A stretch of DNA of 64,000 nt from Gammaproteobacteria bacterium (lineage in GTDB: Bacteria > Pseudomonadota > Gammaproteobacteria > Chromatiales > Chromatiaceae), in contig JANEMA010000001.1 in assembly GCA_024510845.1 (NCBI GenBank), positions 1 to 64,000 on the forward strand. The letters are read 5' to 3'. The notes below the pieces were generated by a model, which saw only the letters and a list, made by a program, of their open reading frames with translations, did not search any database and was not told where the DNA came from. The position numbers and the translations under genes were made by a program. Shown here one piece after another: positions 48,105 to 58,224 of this stretch. Each line of letters opens with the position of its first letter. Within the stretch, counting starts at the first letter, position 1.

Positions 48105-49086
48105 GTCTGTTATCCGCCACGACTGGCAACTGGACGAGATCGAGGCGCTGTTTGCGCTGCCTTTCAATGACCTGCTGTTCCGTGCCCAGCAGGTGCACCG
48201 CCAGCACTTCGATCCCAACGAGGTGCAGGTGAGCACCCTGCTGTCGATCAAGACAGGCGCTTGCCCGGAGGACTGCGGTTACTGCTCGCAGAGTGCGCAC
48301 CACGACACCGGCCTGGAGCGCGAGCGCCTGCTGCCGATCGAGGAGGTGGTGGCCGCGGCGAAGGCAGCGCGCGAGAAGGGGGCGACCCGCTTCTGCATGG
48401 GCGCGGCCTGGCGCAATCCCACCGACCGGAATCTCGACCGGGTGATTGAGATGATCCAGGCGGTGCGTGCGCTGGGCATGGAGACCTGCGTCACCCTGGG
48501 CATGCTCGGTGCAGAGCAGGCGGTACGCCTGCGCGAGGTCGGGCTGGACTACTACAACCACAATCTCGATACCTCGCCGGAGTTCTACGGCAACGTGATT
48601 ACCACCCGCACCTTCGAGGATCGCATCGAGACCCTGAAGCACGTGCGCGAGGCGGGCATCAATGTCTGCGCCGGCGGCATCCTCGGCATGGGCGAGGCCC
48701 CGCGTGACCGCGCGCGCATGCTGCAGGAGCTGGCCAACCTGCCCGAGCACCCGCAGTCGGTGCCGATCAACCTGCTGGTGCAGGTCGAGGGTACGCCGCT
48801 GTTCGGCGTGGACGGTATCGACCCGCTGGACTTCGTACGCAACATTGCGGTGGCACGCATCCTGATGCCCAGGTCGCACGTACGGCTCTCGGCCGGGCGC
48901 ACCGACATGAGCGACGAGCTGCAGGCCCTGTGCTTCCTGGCCGGGGCCAACTCCATCTTCTACGGCGAGCGTCTGCTGACCACCGACAACCCCGATGCCG
49001 ACCACGACCACCGCCTGTTCGAGCGCCTGGGCATCCACGTACTGGCGGCGCCGGCGGATGAGCAGAAGGTCTGCTGCGGCGCCTGA
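48097..49086 (+). CDS. bioB: Biotin synthase
   Basis: Radical-SAM [47 protein letters not shown]. Confidence 0.98.
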   Translation: MSESVIRHDWQLDEIEALFALPFNDLLFRAQQVHRQHFDPNEVQVSTLLSIKTGACPEDCGYCSQSAHHDTGLERERLLPIEEVVAAAKAAREKGATRFCMGAAWRNPTDRNLDRVIEMIQAVRALGMETCVTLGMLGAEQAVRLREVGLDYYNHNLDTSPEFYGNVITTRTFEDRIETLKHVREAGINVCAGGILGMGEAPRDRARMLQELANLPEHPQSVPINLLVQVEGTPLFGVDGIDPLDFVRNIAVARILMPRSHVRLSAGRTDMSDELQALCFLAGANSIFYGERLLTTDNPDADHDHRLFERLGIHVLAAPADEQKVCCGA

Positions 49087-49090
49087 TCCC

Positions 49091-50257
49091 ATGCACCCGT
49101 TCGAGGGACTGGCCGAGGTGCTGGCCGAACGCGAGGCTGCCGGTCTGTACCGTCGTCGCCGTGTGATCGAGGGGGTACAGGGTCCGTGCCTGCACGTGCA
49201 CGGGCGCGAGCTGCTGGCCTTCTGCAGCAACGACTACCTGGGCCTGGCGGGCGACCCGCGCCTGGCCGCGGCGCTGGCCCGCGGGGCACGCGAGATGGGC
49301 ACCGGCAGCGGGGCAGCGCACTTGGTCAGCGGACATCACCGCGCCCATCACGCGCTGGAGGAGGAACTGGCTGCCTTCGTGGGTGCCGAACGCGCGCTGC
49401 TGTTCTCCACCGGCTATATGGCCAATCTCGGGGTGATCCCGGCCCTGCTCGGGCGCGGTGACACCGTCATCGAGGACCGCCTCAACCATGCCTCGCTGAT
49501 CGACGGGGCGCGCCTGAGCGGGGCGCGCCTGCGGCGCTGGCCGCATGGTGATCTCGCGGGCCTGCAACATCAGCTCGGGCACGCTTCGGGAAGGGTGCTG
49601 GTAGCGGTGGACGCGGTGTTTAGCATGGACGGCGATCGTGCCCCGCTGGGCGAACTGGCACGGCTGGTCGCGCAGCACGAGGTGGCGCTGATGATCGACG
49701 ATGCACATGGCTTCGGGGTGCTCGGCCCGCAGGGGCAGGGAAGTCTGGCCGCGGCCGGGCTGGGCTTCGATGCCGTACCGCTCTACATGGCCACTCTGGG
49801 CAAGGCGCTCGGTGTGGCCGGGGCCTTCGTGGCGGGCAGCGAGCTGCTGATCGAGACCCTGATCCAGCGTGCCCGTCCCTATGTTTATACGACTGCCATG
49901 CCGCCGGCGCTGGCCGAGGCGACCCGTGCCGCCCTGCGTATCGCCGCCGAGGAGGACTGGCGGCGCGAGCGCCTGCGCGCGCTGACCGAGCGCTTCCGGT
50001 GCGAGGCGGCGGGGCTGGGGCTGCGCCTGGCAGACTCGGACACTCCCATCCAGCCGCTGTTGCTGGGCGATGCCGCTACCGCCCTGCGCTGGAGCGAGGC
50101 GCTGGCCATGCGCGGCATCCTGGTGCCGGCGATTCGTCCGCCCACCGTGCCCGAGGGCAGCGCCCGGCTGCGCATCACCTTCTCGGCCGCGCACGAAGAG
50201 GCCGATCTGGATCACCTGCTCGAGGCGCTGGATTCGGTGCGCCGGGAGGCGGCATGA
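49091..50257 (+). CDS. bioF: 8-amino-7-oxononanoate synthase
   Basis: CSNDYLGLAGDPRL, GSGAAHLVSGHHRAHHALEEELA, SMDGDRAPLGELARL, DDAHGFGVLG, ATLGKALGVAGAFV. Confidence 0.97.
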   Translation: MHPFEGLAEVLAEREAAGLYRRRRVIEGVQGPCLHVHGRELLAFCSNDYLGLAGDPRLAAALARGAREMGTGSGAAHLVSGHHRAHHALEEELAAFVGAERALLFSTGYMANLGVIPALLGRGDTVIEDRLNHASLIDGARLSGARLRRWPHGDLAGLQHQLGHASGRVLVAVDAVFSMDGDRAPLGELARLVAQHEVALMIDDAHGFGVLGPQGQGSLAAAGLGFDAVPLYMATLGKALGVAGAFVAGSELLIETLIQRARPYVYTTAMPPALAEATRAALRIAAEEDWRRERLRALTERFRCEAAGLGLRLADSDTPIQPLLLGDAATALRWSEALAMRGILVPAIRPPTVPEGSARLRITFSAAHEEADLDHLLEALDSVRREAA

Positions 50258-51006
50258 GGCTCTGGCATGTCACCGAGGGCGGTGGTCCGCCGCTGCTGCT
50301 GCTGCACGGCTGGGGGCTGCACGCCGGGGTCTGGGAGCTGCTGCCGGCGCTTTACGAGCGTTTCGCGATCACTCGAATCGAGCTGCCAGGACACGGCGAG
50401 AGCGCGCCGCTGGCCAGCGCGCGCCTGGCCGACTGGGCCGAGGCAGTGCTGGCGGTGGCACCGCCACGGGCGCACTGGCTGGGTTGGTCGCTGGGTGGGC
50501 TGGTGGCACAGCAGGCGGCGCTGCTCGCGCCCGAACGCATCGAGCGCCTGTCGCTGGTGGCCAGCACGCCGCGTTTCGTGCAGGACGCCGACTGGGCCTG
50601 TGCCATGCCGCGCGCCACTTTCGAGCAGTTCGCCGCCGCTCTGGGCGACGACATGCCGGGCACCCTGCGACGCTTCCTGGCATTGCAGGTGCGTGGCACG
50701 GAGCACGCGCGCGACACCCTGCGCACGCTGGACGCCGCGCTGGCGCGCCGCCCGGCCGCAGTCCCTGCCGGGCTGGAGGCCGGACTCGCCCTGTTGCTCG
50801 AGAGTGACCTGCGCGCCGACTGGGCACGCCTGTCGGTCCCGCTGCGGCTGTTGCTGGGGCAGCGCGACACCCTGGTGCCGGCGGGGCTGGCCGGGGCCGT
50901 GCCGGCGCTGGGTGGCGACGCGAGCGTGCGGGTGCTGGCCGGTGCCGGGCATGCGCCCTTCCTGTCGCACCCGGCAGCCTTCCTGGAGTGGCTGGCCGAT
51001 GACTGA
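50254..51006 (+). CDS. bioH: Pimeloyl-ACP methyl ester esterase BioH
   Basis: LLLLHGWGLHAGVWELL, LGWSLGGLVAQQAAL; ATGA overlap with bioF. Confidence 0.94.
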   Translation: MRLWHVTEGGGPPLLLLHGWGLHAGVWELLPALYERFAITRIELPGHGESAPLASARLADWAEAVLAVAPPRAHWLGWSLGGLVAQQAALLAPERIERLSLVASTPRFVQDADWACAMPRATFEQFAAALGDDMPGTLRRFLALQVRGTEHARDTLRTLDAALARRPAAVPAGLEAGLALLLESDLRADWARLSVPLRLLLGQRDTLVPAGLAGAVPALGGDASVRVLAGAGHAPFLSHPAAFLEWLADD

Positions 51007-51856
51007 GTTTCGTATCGACAAGCGCCAGGCACGACGTACCTTCTCGCGCGCCGCCGGCAGCTACGATGCCCACGCGGTGCTGCAGCATGAGATTGCTGAT
51101 CGTCTGCTCGAGCGTCTGGACTATGTGAAGCTGCGGTCGCGGTGTATTCTCGATCTCGGCTGCGGTACCGGCCGTGCCAGCGCGGCACTGCTGCGGCGTT
51201 ATCCCGGTGCCGAGGCGGTGGCGCTGGACTTCGCCCTGCCCATGCTGGTGCAGGCACGGCGCCGGGGGCGCTGGCTTCGGCGGCCGCGCGCTGTCTGCGG
51301 TGACATGGACTGCCTGCCGCTGGCCGCGCAGTGCTTCGACCTGGTGTTCTCCAGTGCGGCTATCCAGTGGAGCGCCGATCCGGCCGGCGCCATCCGCGAG
51401 ATGCACCGGGTGTTGCGTCCGGGTGGCCTGCTGATGTTTACCAGTTTTGGCCCCGATACCTTGCGCGAGCTGCGCATCGCCTGGGCCGAGGTGGATGGTG
51501 CGGTGCATGCGCACGACTTCATCGACATGCACGACTATGGTGACATGCTGGTGGCCGCGGGGCTGGCCGATCCGGTGATGGACGTGGAGCGGCTGACCCT
51601 CACCTATGCCGATGCGCGCGGCCTGCTGCGCGATCTGAAGGCCATTGGTGCCAACAATGCCGCGGCCGGTCGCGCGCGCGGGCTCACCGGGCCTGCGCGG
51701 CTGCGCGCCTTCGAGCGCGCCTACGAACGTTTTCGCGATGCTGAAGGCCGCCTGCCGGCCAGCTACGAGGTGATCTACGGTCATGCCTGGGGCGCGGAGC
51801 AGCGCCGCGAGGGCGAGGCTGTGCTGGTTTCTCCCGAGGTATTGCGGCGGCGATGA
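50999..51856 (+). CDS. bioC: Malonyl-ACP O-methyltransferase BioC
   Basis: ARRTFSRAAGSYDAHAVLQHEIADRLLERLD, ILDLGCGTGRASAALLRRYPGA, GLLMFTSFGPDTLRELR. Confidence 0.96.
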   Translation: MTEFRIDKRQARRTFSRAAGSYDAHAVLQHEIADRLLERLDYVKLRSRCILDLGCGTGRASAALLRRYPGAEAVALDFALPMLVQARRRGRWLRRPRAVCGDMDCLPLAAQCFDLVFSSAAIQWSADPAGAIREMHRVLRPGGLLMFTSFGPDTLRELRIAWAEVDGAVHAHDFIDMHDYGDMLVAAGLADPVMDVERLTLTYADARGLLRDLKAIGANNAAAGRARGLTGPARLRAFERAYERFRDAEGRLPASYEVIYGHAWGAEQRREGEAVLVSPEVLRRR

Positions 51857-52533
51857 AGGGCTTGTTTCTCACCGGCACCGACACCGACTGCGGCAAGACC
51901 CGGGTGGCCGTGGCCCTGGTCCATGCGCTGCGCGCCGCGGGTTACCGGGTCGCGCCGTTCAAGCCGGTGGCTGCCGGGGCCGAGCGCAGATCTGCGGGAC
52001 GGCGCAATGCCGACGCCGAGACCCTGATCGCCGCCTGCGGCGGGGGCTGGGACTACGGTCTGGTCAATCCGTATTGCTTCGCGTCGCCCGTCTCGCCGCA
52101 TCTGGCCGCGGCCGAGGCGGGAGAGGTGGTCGATGCGACCGTGCTGCGGGGGGCCGCCGAGCAACTGGCGGCACAGGCCGACCTGCTGCTGGTCGAGGGC
52201 GCGGGCGGTTGGCTGGCGCCGCTGGGGTCGGGGATCAACATCGAGGACCTGGCGCTGGCGCTGGGCCTGCCGGTGGTGCTGGTGGTAGGGCTGCGCCTGG
52301 GGTGCCTGAACCATGCGCAACTCAGTGCCGATCGCATCCGCCGCAGTGGTGCGGGCCTGGCTGGCTGGATCGGTTCGATGATCGATTCGGGCATGGCGCG
52401 GCGGAGGGAGAATATCGCCGCTCTTCGGAATCGGCTGCCGACCCCTTGTCTGGGATGCCTGCCATCGCTGGCACTGGGAGAACATGGTTCGAATCATCTG
52501 TTTACAGATATTATTCTAAGAATATTAGAATAG
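51853..52533 (+). CDS. bioD: Dethiobiotin synthase
   Basis: LFLTGTDTDCGKTRVAVALVHALRAAGYRVAPFKPVAAG, LLLVEGAGGWLAPL; ATGA overlap with bioC. Confidence 0.96.
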   Translation: MKGLFLTGTDTDCGKTRVAVALVHALRAAGYRVAPFKPVAAGAERRSAGRRNADAETLIAACGGGWDYGLVNPYCFASPVSPHLAAAEAGEVVDATVLRGAAEQLAAQADLLLVEGAGGWLAPLGSGINIEDLALALGLPVVLVVGLRLGCLNHAQLSADRIRRSGAGLAGWIGSMIDSGMARRRENIAALRNRLPTPCLGCLPSLALGEHGSNHLFTDIILRILE

Positions 52534-52595
52534 GCTAACGTTTAAATATTATAAGTTGTTTTCATAAATATAATCTTGGTTGTTTCATCAACAAA

Positions 52596-52627
52596 TTGAC
52601 TTGCCCTCCTGTCCTCATCCCTATAAT
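52596..52627 (+). promoter_or_regulatory. Candidate sigma-70-like promoter
   Basis: TTGACT at 52596 and a perfect TATAAT at 52622; spacing (20 nt) is long, so tentative. Confidence 0.35.
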
Positions 52628-52879
52628 CTGCGTAGGCGAATCCAAGCCGCTTTCTGGTTGGTCCTCTCTGTCAAAGCTGTATTGAAGGCCGCTCCGGCTT
52701 GGCTCAATTTAGAATAATTACAACGTGGCCGGTCGATCCGTCCGTGGCGTGTGGCGGGCCGGTAGCGTCGGTCATAATTCTGAGAGTGAGATACCGCTTC
52801 ATGTCATGCTCAGCACCTATCTGTGCGCAAGGCAGTGCCGAGTGCCACGTCGTTGACTTGGTGTCAGTCTCTTTTTTTG

Positions 52880-53430
52880 TTCACCGTATCCGGTGTGTTT
52901 TCCGCGTTGGGCTGCTGGCTGGTGCTGCCCTTTGTCGGTCTGGAGATTCTGGCACTGCTGGTTGCCACTCGGTGGATCGCCGGGTGATGTCTGGGCTGGG
53001 GTGGTCTGGCTGAATACCACCGGTGTGTGGGTGGACATTGACAGGCTGTTGAAATTCGCAGGCTGAAGTGGAAGGTGCCGGTAAAGTAAGAAAAAGGACA
53101 AGCGACACGATGCGAGGCTCGGATCTTCAGCAAGATTCCCTGTTCAGCACGGTCAGCCCGGAGGGGAAATCGGAGCTACTTTCAATAAGCTGTTAAGGGC
53201 GCCGGGCCTGTTTCCGTCTCGTGAGTCGAGAGCGTTCTCTCCGGGCTTGGGTGTGCGTCGAGCTACATTGCGGGTCCGGTTGGTATCCGCTCCAACTGTT
53301 GATCGGTGCATCCGGCATCTGGGTGAAGCTTGGGACTTTTCTCGCCGACGGTGAGAAACGAAGTCTGGCCGGGAAATTGAACTCGGTTGCTGTCCCGTAC
53401 TTGGTGCGGGCCGTTGCCGATGTCAACTTC
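52880..53430 (+). pseudogene. Remnant of a DUF2244 membrane-protein gene
   Basis: FTVSGVFSALGCWLVLPFVGLEILALLVATRWIAG* (52880-52987) and separately SRERSLRAWVCVELHCGSGWYPLQLLIGASGIWVKLGTFLADGEKRSLAGKL (53221 onward) match the two halves of DUF2244; stops and frame changes between. Confidence 0.7.
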
Positions 53431-53476
53431 GGTGCAGTACGACAATAACCATCAAAGCAGAGTGGGAGAGCAAGCA

Positions 53477-54640
53477 GTGAGAGTGAAAAGATGTATTGGG
53501 AGGAGGGTGCTGTCGGCCATGCTGGCATTGGTCACCGGGCCTGTGTTGGCGGACTGGGGTCTGCTGAACATGCGTGAAGGGGTGACCAGCACCAGCCACG
53601 CGGTGCATGACCTGCACATGATTATCCTGTGGGTCTGCGTGGCAATCGGCATCGTGGTATTCGGCGCCATGATCTATGCAATGTTCAGGCATCGCAAGTC
53701 GAAGGGATCTGTGGCTGCCCAGTTCCACGAGAGCACCACCATGGAGGTCATCTGGACGATCATCCCGATCATGATCCTGGTGAGCATGGCGATCCCGGCG
53801 ACCAAGACACTGCTCGCCATGGAGGATACCGGCGAGGCCGACATGACCATCAAGGTCACCGGTATCCAGTGGAAGTGGAAGTACGATTATATCGACGGCG
53901 AGGCCGCTGGCATCTCATTCATCAGCTCATTGCATCCAGACCACAACAGCGCCCGTCTGCTTGGTGCCAGTAGAGATACCGATGTGTTGCGCAAGCAGTT
54001 CGGTGATACCTATTTGCGCGAAGTGGATAACCCGCTGGTAATCCCCACTGGCAAGAAGGTGCGTTTTCTGTTTACTGCTGCCGATGTTATCCATTCCTGG
54101 TGGGTACCCGATCTGGGCTGGAAGAAAGATGCCATTCCCGGCTTCGTCAACGAGAGCTGGACTCGTGTTGACAAGCCTGGAATATACCGGGGAAAGTGCG
54201 CCGAGCTGTGTGGCAAGGACCACGGCTTCATGCCCATCGTGGTAGTGGCCATGGCGTCGGACGACTATGAGGCTTGGGTGGCGCAGCAGAAGGGTAGTGC
54301 GGAACAGGCCGCCGCGGCTGCCGACAAGACCTGGAGCAAGGAAGACCTGATAGCCCGTGGTCAGGACGTCTATCGTACCAACTGTGCGGCCTGCCACCAG
54401 GTCAACGGCAAGGGCCTGCCGCCAGCCTTCCCGGCGCTGGCAGGCAATGCCATTCTGAACGACGGTGATGCCAGCAGGCATATCGAGACGGTGATGAACG
54501 GCCGTCCAGGTACCGCGATGGCGGCCTACAGGGGGCTGCTCAATGATGTGGATCTGGCTGCTGTCATTACCTATGAGCGCAATACCTGGGGCAACGATGG
54601 TGGTGTCGTTCAGCCCGCCGATATCAAGGTTGCCCGATAA
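53477..54640 (+). CDS. coxB: Cytochrome c oxidase subunit II fused to a C-terminal cytochrome c domain (caa3 type)
   Basis: [35 protein letters not shown], CuA motif [12 protein letters not shown], heme motif CAACH followed by ...FPALAGN. Confidence 0.96.
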   Translation: MRVKRCIGRRVLSAMLALVTGPVLADWGLLNMREGVTSTSHAVHDLHMIILWVCVAIGIVVFGAMIYAMFRHRKSKGSVAAQFHESTTMEVIWTIIPIMILVSMAIPATKTLLAMEDTGEADMTIKVTGIQWKWKYDYIDGEAAGISFISSLHPDHNSARLLGASRDTDVLRKQFGDTYLREVDNPLVIPTGKKVRFLFTAADVIHSWWVPDLGWKKDAIPGFVNESWTRVDKPGIYRGKCAELCGKDHGFMPIVVVAMASDDYEAWVAQQKGSAEQAAAAADKTWSKEDLIARGQDVYRTNCAACHQVNGKGLPPAFPALAGNAILNDGDASRHIETVMNGRPGTAMAAYRGLLNDVDLAAVITYERNTWGNDGGVVQPADIKVAR

Positions 54641-54660
54641 GCAAGACGGAGAGAGCACAG

Positions 54661-56241
54661 ATGAGTACCGCAACCGCAACGTACGACGAACATCATGAGC
54701 ATGGCCCGGACAAGGGGCTGATTCGCTGGATCACGACGACAAACCACAAGGACATCGGGACTCTCTATCTGGTGTTTGCGCTGATCATGTTCTTCATTGG
54801 TGGCGCCATGGCCATGGTAATTCGTGCCGAGTTGTTCCAGCCCGGCATGCAACTGGTCGATCCCCAGTTCTTCAACTCCATGACCACGGTGCATGCTTTG
54901 GTGATGATCTTCGGCGCGGTGATGCCGGCATTCACCGGGCTGGCCAATTGGTTGATCCCGATGATGATCGGTGCGCCCGACATGGCATTGCCGAGGATGA
55001 ACAATCTGTCGTTCTGGATACTGCCGTTTGCCTTTACGCTGCTGTTGTCCACCTTCTTCATGGATGGTGGCGGACCGGCCGGTGGCTGGACCCTCTATCC
55101 ACCGCTGGCATTGCAGATGGGCGACGGTTTCCCCTTCATGATCTTCGCCATCCACCTGGCGGGCATCAGCTCGATCATGGGATCGATCAATGTGATCGTC
55201 ACCATTCTCAACATGCGCGCACCAGGCATGACCTTGATGAAGATGCCGCTGTTCGTGTGGACCTGGCTGATCACCGCCTACCTGCTGATCGCCACCATGC
55301 CGGTGCTGGCCGGGGCGGTGACCATGCTGTTGACCGACAAGTTTGCCGGGACAAGCTTCTTCAATGCGGCGGGTGGAGGTGATCCGGTGATGTATCAGCA
55401 CATCTTCTGGTTCTTTGGCCATCCGGAGGTCTACATCCTCATTCTGCCGGCCTTTGGCATCATCTCGGCGATCGTCCCCACCTTTGCACGCAAGCCGTTG
55501 TTTGGTTACAGCTCCATGGTGTATGCCACGGCCTCGATCGCCTTCCTGTCGTTCATTGTCTGGGCACACCACATGTTCACTGTAGGCATGCCCGTGGTCG
55601 GTGAACTGTTCTTCATGTATGCCACCATGATGATCGCAGTACCCACCGGGGTGAAGGTGTTCAACTGGGTGTCCACCATGTGGAAAGGGGCCATGACCTT
55701 CGAGACGCCCATGTTGTTTGCCATCGGCTTCATCATGATGTTCACCATCGGTGGCTTTTCTGGTCTTATGCTGGCCATCGCGCCAGCGGACTTCCAGTAC
55801 CACGATACTTATTTCGTGGTGGCGCATTTCCACTATGTGTTGGTGACCGGCGCCATCTATTCCATCATGGCCGCTACCTATTACTGGTTGCCGAAGTGGA
55901 CCGGCAACATGTACGACGAGCGTCTGGGAAAGATCCATTTCTGGCTCTCGACCATCTCGGTCAACGTGTTGTTCTTCCCGCAGCACTTTCTGGGATTGGC
56001 TGGAATGCCGCGCCGTATCCCGGATTATTCGGTGCAGTTCGCCGACTGGAACATGGTTTCGTCTATCGGTGGTTTCGTATTCGGTGCCTCACAACTGCTG
56101 TTCCTCTGGATGGTGATCAAGGCCATCCGTGGTGGTGAGAAGGCGTCCGATCAGGTTTGGGAGGGCGCAAACGGTCTGGAGTGGACCCTGCCGTCGCCAC
56201 CGCCCTATCACAGCTTCACAGAAGCACCTGCCATCAAATGA
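54661..56241 (+). CDS. coxA: Cytochrome c oxidase subunit I
   Basis: [64 protein letters not shown]. Confidence 0.98.
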   Translation: MSTATATYDEHHEHGPDKGLIRWITTTNHKDIGTLYLVFALIMFFIGGAMAMVIRAELFQPGMQLVDPQFFNSMTTVHALVMIFGAVMPAFTGLANWLIPMMIGAPDMALPRMNNLSFWILPFAFTLLLSTFFMDGGGPAGGWTLYPPLALQMGDGFPFMIFAIHLAGISSIMGSINVIVTILNMRAPGMTLMKMPLFVWTWLITAYLLIATMPVLAGAVTMLLTDKFAGTSFFNAAGGGDPVMYQHIFWFFGHPEVYILILPAFGIISAIVPTFARKPLFGYSSMVYATASIAFLSFIVWAHHMFTVGMPVVGELFFMYATMMIAVPTGVKVFNWVSTMWKGAMTFETPMLFAIGFIMMFTIGGFSGLMLAIAPADFQYHDTYFVVAHFHYVLVTGAIYSIMAATYYWLPKWTGNMYDERLGKIHFWLSTISVNVLFFPQHFLGLAGMPRRIPDYSVQFADWNMVSSIGGFVFGASQLLFLWMVIKAIRGGEKASDQVWEGANGLEWTLPSPPPYHSFTEAPAIK

Positions 56242-56293
56242 TTGAAGCGAAGGCCTGCCTTTGGGCAGGCTGTTCACAACGGGATGTCCTGTC

Positions 56294-56413
56294 ATGCGTA
56301 AACAGACGGCAGACAAGGGAAAGGCCAATGTCCGCCTGGCCATCTTTCTGGGAGTGGTGGCGTTCGGGTTGTTCCTCGCTGGTATGTACATGGCTGTGAA
56401 CAAGGCGGGCTGA
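56294..56413 (+). CDS. Small single-TM protein (39 aa), cytochrome oxidase small assembly protein-like
   Basis: MRKQTADKGKANVRLAIFLGVVAFGLFLAGMYMAVNKAG between coxA and ctaG; below the ORF-track length cutoff. Confidence 0.6.
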   Translation: MRKQTADKGKANVRLAIFLGVVAFGLFLAGMYMAVNKAG

Positions 56414-56416
56414 TGG

Positions 56417-56962
56417 ATGGCCGGAGCAGATCGTAACCAACGCTCGGTCAGGCATATCGTTCTGGTCGCCGCCGCCATGTTCGGTTTTGGCTACCTGCTG
56501 GTGCCGCTCTACAATGTGTTCTGTGAGATCACCGGGCTCAATGGCAAGACCGGTCGTATCGAGGAGGCCGAGGTGGCGGCGAGCTATCGGCCTGATCCTT
56601 CGCGGACCGTGACCATACAGTTCGTTGCCAGCAACAGTGCCGGGATGCCGTGGAACTTCCGGCCTGCCGTGGCCACCATGGCGGTGCATCCGGGGCAGCT
56701 GTATGCCACCTACTTCGTGGCGGCCAACCACACTGGTCGTCGCATGGTGGCGCAAGCCATTCCCAGCATGGCCCCTACCCGGGCGGCTCGCTATTTCAAC
56801 AAGACAGAGTGTTTCTGTTTCAACCAGCAACCACTGGAGGCCGGTGAGGAAAAGGAGATGCCCTTGCGTTTCATCGTCGATCCACGGTTGCCAAAAGACA
56901 TCAAGACCTTGACGCTGGTCTATTCCCTGTTCGAAGTGACGGGACGCACGGCCAGCAGGTGA
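56417..56962 (+). CDS. ctaG: Cytochrome c oxidase assembly protein CtaG/Cox11
   Basis: GFGYLLVPLYNVFCEITGLNGKTG, NKTECFCFNQQPLEAGEEKEMPLRFIVDPRLP. Confidence 0.95.
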   Translation: MAGADRNQRSVRHIVLVAAAMFGFGYLLVPLYNVFCEITGLNGKTGRIEEAEVAASYRPDPSRTVTIQFVASNSAGMPWNFRPAVATMAVHPGQLYATYFVAANHTGRRMVAQAIPSMAPTRAARYFNKTECFCFNQQPLEAGEEKEMPLRFIVDPRLPKDIKTLTLVYSLFEVTGRTASR

Positions 56963-57022
56963 TCACGAATCGACCACCGATAAAAACACAATCCGTACAG
57001 ACATTCAGAAAGGGGAGAGAGG

Positions 57023-57889
57023 ATGACTCATACTGCAAACGACTATTACGTACCACATGGCAGCCACTGGCCTATCGTGGCGGCCATTGCCATGTTCATG
57101 ACCGTGATCGGTGCGGCCCTCTGGTTCAATGGCGAGTTGAACGGGCGCATGGTGCTGTTCATTGGCCTGGGATTGATTGCCTTCATGATGTTTGGCTGGT
57201 TCGGTACCGTGATCCACGAGAACCTTCAGGGAATGTACAACGACCAGGTGGATCGTTCCTTCCGCCAGGGCATGATGTGGTTCATCTTTTCCGAGGTGAT
57301 GTTTTTTGCCGCTTTCTTCGGCGCCCTGTTCTATGCGCGGGTGTTGTCTGTGCCCTGGTTGCTCGGTATGGATTCCGGCTTTACCACTCACGATGTGCTC
57401 TGGCAGGGTTTCAACGAGGCTTGGCCGACCAATGGTCCCGGTGACGTCGGTGGTGAGTTCGAGCCCATGGAGGCCTGGGGGATTCCGGCGCTCAATACCT
57501 TGCTGCTGCTGAGTTCGGGTGTGACTATCACGCTGTCACACTGGGCCCTGAAGGTGGGTGATCGTGGTCGGTGTGTGCTGTGGCTGGCTGCTACTGTGTT
57601 GCTGGGTATGACCTTCCTCGGGTTCCAAGCCTATGAGTATATTCATGCCTATACCGGGATGGATCTGACTTTGGCCTCAGGTATCTATGGATCCACCTTC
57701 TTCATGCTCACGGGTTTCCACGGTATGCATGTGACGATCGGTACCGTCATGCTGATCGTCATCACCCTGCGTGCGGCCAAGGGGCATTTCACTGCCGACA
57801 ATCACTTCGCCTTCGAAGGGGTGGCCTGGTACTGGCATTTCGTGGACGTGGTCTGGCTGGGACTGTTCATCTTCGTGTACGTATTGTGA
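57023..57889 (+). CDS. coxC: Cytochrome c oxidase subunit III
   Basis: YYVPHGSHWPIVAAIAMFMTVIGAALWF, FRQGMMWFIFSEVMFFAAFFGALFYAR, GFHGMHVTIGTVMLIV, WYWHFVDVVWLGLFIFVYVL. Confidence 0.97.
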   Translation: MTHTANDYYVPHGSHWPIVAAIAMFMTVIGAALWFNGELNGRMVLFIGLGLIAFMMFGWFGTVIHENLQGMYNDQVDRSFRQGMMWFIFSEVMFFAAFFGALFYARVLSVPWLLGMDSGFTTHDVLWQGFNEAWPTNGPGDVGGEFEPMEAWGIPALNTLLLLSSGVTITLSHWALKVGDRGRCVLWLAATVLLGMTFLGFQAYEYIHAYTGMDLTLASGIYGSTFFMLTGFHGMHVTIGTVMLIVITLRAAKGHFTADNHFAFEGVAWYWHFVDVVWLGLFIFVYVL

Positions 57890-57893
57890 GGTT

Positions 57894-58139
57894 TCAGCGC
57901 GTATCGTGTGGCTGAGTGACGGGGTGTCTTTGGGGATAGAGGCCGTGAGGCCTGATTACGCCCAACCCGATCAGCGCCATGAGTAGCAGGAACAGACCCA
58001 GCGAGAGGCTGATACGGAAGCTCAACGCTTTGACTGTACGCTTGGTTGTTCCCTTGTCCTTGACCAGATAGTAGAGGCCAGATGCCAAGCTGAGCAGGAT
58101 GCCTGAAAAGATGGCGATGATGAGATACCTGATCCACAT
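57894..58139 (-). CDS. Twin-transmembrane protein, DUF2909-like
   Basis: IIAIFSGILLSLASGLYYLVKDKGTTKRTVKALSFRISLSLGLFLLLMALIGLGVI. Confidence 0.8.
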   Translation of the reverse strand: MWIRYLIIAIFSGILLSLASGLYYLVKDKGTTKRTVKALSFRISLSLGLFLLLMALIGLGVIRPHGLYPQRHPVTQPHDTR

Positions 58140-58224
58140 GGGGGCTCCTTGGTGAATCCAGTGTGGGTTCTGGCGAGTGCCGGTGAGTAAGGTCGAGTAT
58201 AGCAGTGCGAAGAGGTGGGGGCGT

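Noticed and set aside
49999-50250. N-terminal extension of the bioH-frame ORF and parallel long ORFs in the bio region
   Set aside because: Overlaps bioF in another frame; the BioH protein starts at 50254 with an ATGA overlap
54610-55986. 458-aa minus-strand ORF opposite coxA
   Set aside because: Antisense of membrane-protein codons giving a His/Gly/Asp-rich artefact
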